Positions 56,901 through 64,000 of a DNA stretch of 64,000 bases are shown piece after piece; the stretch's first letter is position 1; each line of letters begins with the position of its first letter. Location of the stretch: NCBI GenBank assembly GCA_963575645.1, contig OY754470.1, positions 2,542,001 through 2,606,000 of the forward strand, read 5' to 3'. This DNA comes from Xanthostigma xanthostigma (Eukaryota > Arthropoda > Insecta > Raphidioptera > Raphidiidae). The position numbers were made by a program, and so were the translations under genes. The notes beneath the pieces were generated by a model, which saw only the letters and a program-made list of their open reading frames with translations, ran no database searches and had not been told where the DNA came from.

Positions 56901-59900
56901 GAAATCACTTATAATACACTATACATGGAATACAACGAACTCTTTCATTTTGAAAGGAATACAGGCAGCAAGGTAGTATCTCGGGAGATATAAAATGTAA
57001 ACCTTGTTTTCTTACAACCAAACATTAACGCCAGCGATTTTGTAGAAAAAATCGACGTTTACACGAGAGAATCCATCGGAAAAAAGCTAGTTACTGATTA
57101 ATAAGTAGTTTTGATTCTAACGCAGATAACACTCAATTACCTATTAAGTGAATAGAAATATGTTTTGGATTTTTTTCCAACTAGATTTACTGTTAAATAG
57201 GAGCCACGACACGTATCTCTGTGAGCATGAAGGCGGACGAACCAATTGGTGTTTGAGAGTAGTAGTGTGTACGTGAAATTTCCTATTCCAGCAATAGCCG
57301 TTCACTTTACGCAGTGTCGTAGTAACATATAAAGTTAAAAACGTTGTTTATAAAAATAGTTCTTTGATTCATTTAAAAATTCTATGTTATTTTAAATAAC
57401 TCATTTAAAACATATTTGTTTTGGAAAAATGTTTAAAGTGCATGCCACATAGTCTCGTCTCGCAATGATCCGCCTAACACCGGATTAGTGATTCAAGGTC
57501 AACCGAAAAAAAGGTTCATGTTGTTGAGAAAGGCACATCTTATGTTTGTGAAGTAAGAAGAAATTTTAAACATAAAGTGACAGCGTCAAAATCAATAACA
57601 CTCATGAAAGCATGTTTCTTATTCATATGCGCCATTGTAATAATATATATTATAAACACACAGCTGCCAACTTCAAAACACAAAATTTAAAACAAAAGCA
57701 ATATAGCTAATAAATTCCATTAGAAGATTAAAAATCCCACGTCTTGCTGAGTTTAAAAGAAACTATCTTTTTCTAAAATGAAAAGAACACAGAAAAATAA
57801 GAACAATAAAAACGTTACGTATTTCGTGACCTTTTAAAAAAATGAATCACGATTTTGTTCACTAGAGCGCAGTGGCGCAGCTATTTTTTAAGTCGATCAG
57901 GGATCAATTTTATCATTTTGACACCATTACACTTAATTACACATAAATAAAATGTTTTGATTCTACCGGCTTTTTTCTTAATATATCGCTTTATTTGGGT
58001 GGTCCTAGCGTTTTTAAAGAGACCTGATCTGGCAACATTGCTCTTTAAGGATCGTAATTTTCTGTAAATTAATTTTTAGAGTTAGTAATTGACAATATAA
58101 AAATATAGACATATGATAGAGTAAAGAATCTATTACAAATCTATTATAAAACTAAAAATTGAAATAATATTATAAAGGTAGTAATTAAAATAAAATTATA
58201 ATCGAAGTTGCAACTCTACCAAATGCAAACTGGAAAATCTAAATTATTTTTGATTCTGGTGTTTGCCTGGTGGTAAGTTGACCTTACTATACTAATTCAT
58301 TGATCAGATAAACTGACTTTTTGACGTTAAATGTTCTCAAAGTATGTTATAATTATCTTAAAACATGTTCTTTAAAAACGCTTTGTTATAAACAAAGTGT
58401 TACGGAAGTTTCAGTAAATTCTTTTTCATATTTTCACGTCCGTGGTATCAAAGACAAAAGTATTTAGTTAATAACGAAAGCAATTGTTTTAGCAGTATTC
58501 TTACAAAAAAACATTTTAAATTCTCAAAAAATTATAATTATTATCTTTTAAACTATGTGATTTTTATTGGAATTAAATTTTTAAAGGTTTTATTACAGGT
58601 CGTACTTATAAAAGTTTTATTTTAATAAAAATTTAATAGTTTCATCATTCTAATAAAGTTTGTGGTTTCTTGAACAGGAGACATTTGCCAAATTGTCCGC
58701 GAAATATGATTCCGTTCGATAATATTTTGTTCTGCTATTCTTTGTTGCGAAACGGTATACTTAAAATGAAATACGGTCAGTTGGTCAAGCGCCGTTAGGT
58801 TTCTACGCCACTGGTTTTATGAAAGCAACCGTGCCTGTAAATCTCAACTCGGGATTAAAGTTATTGCAGGAATAGCGTCGTCTTCAGCCGACTTCCTCTT
58901 AGAACAGGACGCAGCTATGTTTGATATCATTTTATTTCTTGAATCCAGAGAACGTTGCCACCATGAATCAAAACCATCGTGTAAAGATTCGAGGATTTGG
59001 TGTGCAATTTTCGAAATTTTTTTGCATGTATTTTACACACAGCGAACCATCGGAATTAATGGCTGGATTTTTAACATAACTGTTCTTGATAAATAGAAAA
59101 AAAGTTATACTCTTAACTAAGATTTTGATAATTTTTAATACTTAAAAATTCAAAAATTGGTTAAGGTCGAAAAATTTTCCAATGAAAATATTTATCGTTC
59201 GATAATAACCAGCAAACATTAAGTCCTTGTGCGAGTCTCTTTTAATTCCTACTTTACATTTTGAGATAATAATTTTGGAATTTTGTTGTTAGGTTTTTAA
59301 ATATTTAGTGGGTCACAAGCATTTTCCTACATCATAATGTTTGAGAATACGTTATTTTAATAATAATCTGATTTAAAACTTAACGCAGCAGGAATAGAAA
59401 ATATACCCGCTTCTCCACCATCTATACCCGTAATCCCACCACCATTATTGTTATTGATATAAAATACACATTTTAACTTCCATGAAGTGAACGAAGCATA
59501 CTCGAAGAAAATTTGTCGTACAAAATTTTCATATTCTTTTACAATGAATCGGAATCCACAAAATAGTAGAGAGTTCCATTTAAAAATGGAGGGTTACTAT
59601 TCTCCTCCCGTAGGGGTGAAAGAGGGAGATACAGTTTTTCGCAGAAAAAGTTATAATTAACTTTTTGAAAAAAAGTTTCTGCGTCCTCGACTAGCTTCGG
59701 CATTTGAAAGTATTCTGTATTTTTTGAATCTCTACGAGCAATACCTATTTGAATTTCACTACAATTGTAAATCATTCATGAACTAAATACTGATTACAGA
59801 ATTTATCAAAAGTCAAAAATATGCTATTTATAATATTGCTAGTCTTCTAGCCATTAATTTATCAATGAAACAGCATAAACAAGGAATGTTATTATATAAC

Positions 59901-60220
59901 AATGACTTTTTATTAAGCTACAAGAACTAACAATTGGGAACATTATAATTATCGGGTAATGGATTAGAGTAAGAAGTGTCAGGTACCTGATTTTAAAGAC
60001 AAAAAAGTTTTGTCAACCGTCCTGTTTTTTTGGCTGATGGACGCTGGTTATGACGACTCCAGAGAGACAAGTCAAGTTTCAAAAGTGAACCAGGCATTAC
60101 ACAGAGGTTGCTAGTATAATATACAACTATGCAGGGTAGCTTATTTCATATCCTTTCATATCTTTATTCCTCTATACTTTCTACACTGAAAAATAAGGTA
60201 AAATATTTTTTTTTTTGTTA
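53976..60220. other. 6.2 kb without a recognised gene
   Basis: AT-rich spacer. A fragment at 59383-59800 carries GGTGGGATTACGGGTATAG on the minus strand, related to short stretches near 8945 and 16575, and looks like a dispersed repeat. No exon with coding character, RNA gene or array was found. Confidence 0.5.
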
Positions 60221-60360
60221 AGGCCGCTGTACACGAGGCTGGTTTTGCCGCTAGATTTGACTACTAGTTTTCAAGCGCTGATTTTCGTGAATGCTTTTAA
60301 ATGTTCGCTTCACACGATGCATGTATTGAAAGCTCGCTTTATAGATAGGTTTCGTAGTCT
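60221..60360 (+). mobile_element. GAGGCTGGTTTTGCCGCTA family, copy 5
   Basis: GTACACGAGGCTGGTTTTGC, GCTAGATTTGACTACTAG, TTCGCTTCACACGATGCATG and TATAGATAGGTTTCG occur in family order. It lies just before a SINE insertion. Confidence 0.65.
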
Positions 60361-60421
60361 AGTAACTGTATTTATACTATATTATAATATACACGAAAAA
60401 AAATTATATATGGTTACTGTA

Positions 60422-60804
60422 ATAATAATAATAATGCGTTTAACGTCCGTTTCTCGACTTTATGTCATAACAGACGCCCTTCGCACCATTACTATTTTTT
60501 TTCTACCACACTTCCCGTTATTTTCTACAATTTTTAAACTTCAACTTAATAGCAATGAGCGAATGAAGGAATTTTTAGGAAATTGGGATAAGGCAGGCAA
60601 ATTTTGAGCATAAGAGTTTGACAGGTAATCGGCCTTGGCCTTGAATAAGGAACCATCTCGATATTTAATTGGAATTATTGAGGGAAACCATGGAAAACCT
60701 CAACAAGATGGCCAGTACAGGAATTACCATTTCAGTGGGAAAAACTCCCAGCCACATCTGTCCCCGCCGGGATTCGAACCTGGTACCTCCCGAATGCGCC
60801 ACTC
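60422..60804 (-). mobile_element. tRNA-derived SINE, family 1, antisense, with 15-bp target duplication
   Basis: The element is bounded by perfect direct repeats TATATGGTTACTGTA at 60407-60421 and 60805-60819. The (AAT)n tail (on the minus strand (ATT)n) is at the low-coordinate end and the B box GGTTCGAATCC (as GGATTCGAACC) near 60770. It aligns with the reverse of 7526-7962, but its tRNA head is truncated, since the A box region is largely missing. Confidence 0.85.
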
Positions 60805-60819
60805 TATATGGTTACTGTA

Positions 60820-63490
60820 TATAAATGAAATACTATAGCGATTGATCCACTTTTTTATATAAACGATACTGTATTTCTGTTTGTTAATAAATTAATAATT
60901 TTACTTTGTAGAACATTTTTTAGGTATTTATGTTTCAGAAGACATATGAAAACAAGATCAACATGTCTAATAAAAGCAACGCTTCAAAGAAAAATGAAAA
61001 TTATGTATCTCTCGAGTTAATTTGCTCATTGACTCTAATTATGTGGCATCAAAGAAAAAAAATCTTTTAAATGTAAATTAACAAACACTCTTAAAAAGTT
61101 TCAAAAAAGAAAAAAACAAACACGGACATAAGCGGATTGCAACATTGCTTTTAAAACAATTTTTCTTGCAATACTGGCAGAGTTTAAATTAAACCAATTA
61201 AAAAGTTGCAAACAACAAAATAAAACTAACATTTAATTAGAATGTTGATGCTTTAATTAATAACGCAAATAGGTACTTGTTATGAAAATACATAATTCGA
61301 CATTAAATTACATCGTAAAAAATATTAAGGAACCTGCTCAGCGACTAATGTTTGACATTAAGATAAGTGAAAAATAATTATTTCATTTATGAACCAATTT
61401 GAAAACTTACAAACTAATTTAAAAGAAACAACACAATAATCCAAAAATACACCCTCATATTTTTTTCAGAAAATGTGTTCAGCCATGCAATACGTTTCAC
61501 ACATTCCACACAATTCATTTTTGAAGCAAACGTTTTAACCTCAAGCTTATGTTACATAAAACATCGCCTATTTTTTAAACAGCTTAAATAGCCAAAAATA
61601 TGTTAGTGGGATTTAATTATGTTTTATGTCTTCACTGTTACAAAGCTTCAGTAAGCATGCACAGCTAATTCCTTGGCCCGTTAGAGTACAATACGGCAGA
61701 CATGGGGGCTCTTATAAACTGAGCCAAAAAGCCTCGAAACCGAGCACATAATACGCCAATAATTTTATTTTTATTGTGAAGCAGCTTGCACCAATGGCAC
61801 TGTTATTGCTCGTGCGAAAATATACACACAGTGGCGCAGATGTATAAAATAATTCGTATTTTAAAACGTCTATTAATTCAATTTTATAGCAATACAATTT
61901 TTTACTCACCACTCTTTATGCATATTGTCATGGAAATAATGAATATTGGAGCTAGCACTCACCTGAAACAAAATTTAAAAAAAGATCGTCAAGACAAAGG
62001 CATTTTGATTTAGATATTTTTTTTTTTAATATTTAATCGTGTTTCGACATTATTGTCACTCATAAGTAGGTAGTATACAAAAAATAATACACATTAGGTA
62101 AGTATTGAAATAAAGATGTGTACTGCAAAAAAGTCTTGTGAAGAATGTTTTTGAATATTTACAGTAAAAATGATAAAACATATTTTCACTGACTTTGCGA
62201 TGACTCATCATAAATCGCCTCTTAAAAATTATGAAGTAATTTTCTTTTTTCTAATTTCTTTAAAACAAACAAGAGAAAAGTTGATATGCTCTAGCTGCTA
62301 GCACAATGCATGATTAAATTTCAAAAATAAATATTTGATACATATGAAACACTCAGTTTTTGTTTTTGATAAAAAAAAAACAATAGTGAAAACATCAGCG
62401 AATTAATGGTAAAAAATGTTAACTTTTCAGAAAGTTCGATGTAACAGTAAAAACAGACTGTAAAATTAGTGAATGTAGATATACAACCACAGACATATTT
62501 ATTTTAATTTTAAATTCTACATTATGAAAACAACACATTCTATAATTTATCATCAATGTATATTGTACTATACATAATGAAAAAAAGTAATTAATTTTTC
62601 TAATTAAAATTCGGTAAATGTTGGTCAGTTTGATTTTTAAAATTTAAACACGCATAAACTTGACGAAGTATATTTCAGATACCACAATATTTTTTCAGTA
62701 TAAAAAAAATAACAAAACACGAAAAATCTGTTCACGCAACAAATGTGCACGGATAAATCAGATTTCGGACTTGCTTTACATTTTTCGCTTCTTCGTCCAA
62801 GCATCATAAAATATTCCATGTTTCTTGAGAAGAAGTACATTTTTCAACAATGAAAAACTTTTACAAATCAGTTAAGCAGTTACTGAGATTAAGCGCAATA
62901 AAGAAACATACAAGCTTTGAAACTTTATATTAGTGTGAAAAAAATCAAGCTTCCTGAATTAATAAAACTATTAACTGAACTTTAAATTTATTATTGAAAA
63001 ATAATGTACCTAATAATCCTAGCTGTAAGTGGTCATAAAGAAAAGGTAAAGCTTTTTATTAATAGGACAATTTGAGAGGATATTTGAAATTGACTTTATC
63101 ATTCTAATAATAGATTTTATCTGAAGAAAATAAGAAAGAAATATTACAAAAATTAATTTGACTTTATTTTGAACGAGTGAAAGTAATTTTGTAACACGAT
63201 TTTAAGGATCTATTGAATGCTGTCAAAAAGGATGTTGTTATTAGGGTGCCATAATTTATATAAGTCGCGTCGTCAAGATAACGTGTCCTGCTAAAAAGGA
63301 GGAGGGTTGACTTGACTGCTGCCGTTGCATTTAGAGTCGGGTAGCAAGCACAAGCGTTTACTACACATGTAGCACTTGATGGAACTATTCTATGTCCGAC
63401 TGATTTAATTAAAATCGAACTCAAGAACTTTTAACACCGCATCTATATTCAACAGATGCTATGCACGTCTTCAATGATGTCTTTAACAAA
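60820..63490. other. No gene recognised
   Basis: AT-rich spacer. On the minus strand at about 61912-61962 a TTTTGTTTCAG acceptor and two GTGAGT donors bracket a 50-bp piece, too short to judge. Nothing else stands out. Confidence 0.45.
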
Positions 63491-63499
63491 CGTTTCGAG

Positions 63500-64000
63500 A
63501 ATATTTTTAACCCATTTTCAGAGCTCTATAGGGGTTAAAACAATTATCACAGTTAACATAAAATTATGATGAACGAAGTCAAACCTGACTGAGTGAGAAC
63601 TGGGTAAGCGAGAAAACTCTCTAAGTGCACCGTCTTTGTAATCCTTTAAAACCTCTATAAGTGAGAAACAGAAACATCTAGAAGAGAAAGACGTTTTTCA
63701 CTCATAGACCTCGATAACTGAGACTACTACTTGCCTGTACCTCTATAAACGATAGTCGAACGTATTAATAGTTCCACGAAATTTCGGAATGAGTCATAAA
63801 TAGCTGAACTAACTAACATTGTTTTTGTATCATTGGTTTTTTTGTTTTCTTTTTTTAGGATCTATGTCGAATAATACATACGCGTTTATCACTACATATT
63901 TTCTGTATTTTTATAGACCTCTTAAGTGAGAAAGGCCACTCCTGCACCTCTATAAGCTCGAAATTCGGGTTACTGAAAAACCTCCATAAGCGAAAAAGAG
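63500..64000. repeat. Cluster of CCTCTATAAGYGAGAAA motifs, pogo/Tigger-like
   Basis: Related motifs occur near 63650 (CCTCTATAAGTGAGAAA), 63706 (GACCTCGATAACTGAGA), 63741 (CCTCTATAAACGATA), 63915 (GACCTCTTAAGTGAGAAAGG), 63950 (CCTCTATAAGCTCGAAA) and 63980 (CCTCCATAAGCGAAAAA). Such motifs recall subterminal repeats of pogo/Tigger transposons. No transposase was seen, and the cluster reaches the window edge. Confidence 0.45.

Noticed and set aside
60215..60607. 130-codon plus-strand open frame
   Set aside because: It is a read-through of a dispersed repeat (60221-60360) and the antisense strand of a SINE.

Overview
The window looks like AT-rich genomic DNA from an insect, most likely a moth or butterfly. 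It has two intron-containing protein genes with GT-AG introns. Long spacers are filled with short non-autonomous transposons and tRNA-derived SINEs. Some of these look lepidopteran from recall, for example a terminus with GGCCAAGTGCGAGT and a block beginning GGAGGAGGTTCTCAATTCG. Species cannot be told from the sequence alone. No viral gene, toxin gene, CRISPR array or bacterial operon was seen.

Left part (1-16827, minus strand): sixteen consecutive coding exons of a large classical-type cadherin, which I identify as Cadherin-87A. Joined in phase they give about 1142 codons: ten complete extracellular cadherin (EC) repeats and the start of an eleventh. The gene runs off the left edge, so the remaining EC repeats, membrane segment and tail are missing. 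The signal-peptide exon was not found. It must lie to the right of 16827 and end one base into a codon. Fifteen exons are packed into 6 kb and then separated by a 10.6 kb repeat-rich intron from the first exon seen here.

Middle (30606-35243, plus strand): a complete six-exon gene for a 320-residue D-2-hydroxyacid dehydrogenase of the glyoxylate/hydroxypyruvate reductase (GRHPR) type, with the Rossmann glycine motif and the Arg/Glu/His catalytic residues. It is antisense to the cadherin gene, and lies either inside its first intron or upstream of it. One possible further exon of an unknown minus-strand gene is at 39404-39635.

The rest has no recognisable gene. It holds a five-copy family of about 600 bp elements with ACGTGATAACGT near both ends (one copy in GRHPR intron 1, one chimeric), a five-copy family sharing 'gaggctggttttgccgcta', two SINE families (one insertion with a perfect 15-bp target duplication), and many inverted-repeat (MITE-like) elements. 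There is also a 156-bp tandem array, a 315-bp tandem pair, an 80-bp perfect palindrome, two tRNA-like relics and two sequences resembling the catalytic core of a hammerhead ribozyme.

The two genes are not an obvious functional unit: one is an adhesion protein, the other a metabolic enzyme. No convincing new system was found. The most useful second looks are the hammerhead-like cores, the chimeric transposon, the homogenised tandem array, the spacer-free palindrome and the orphan exon.
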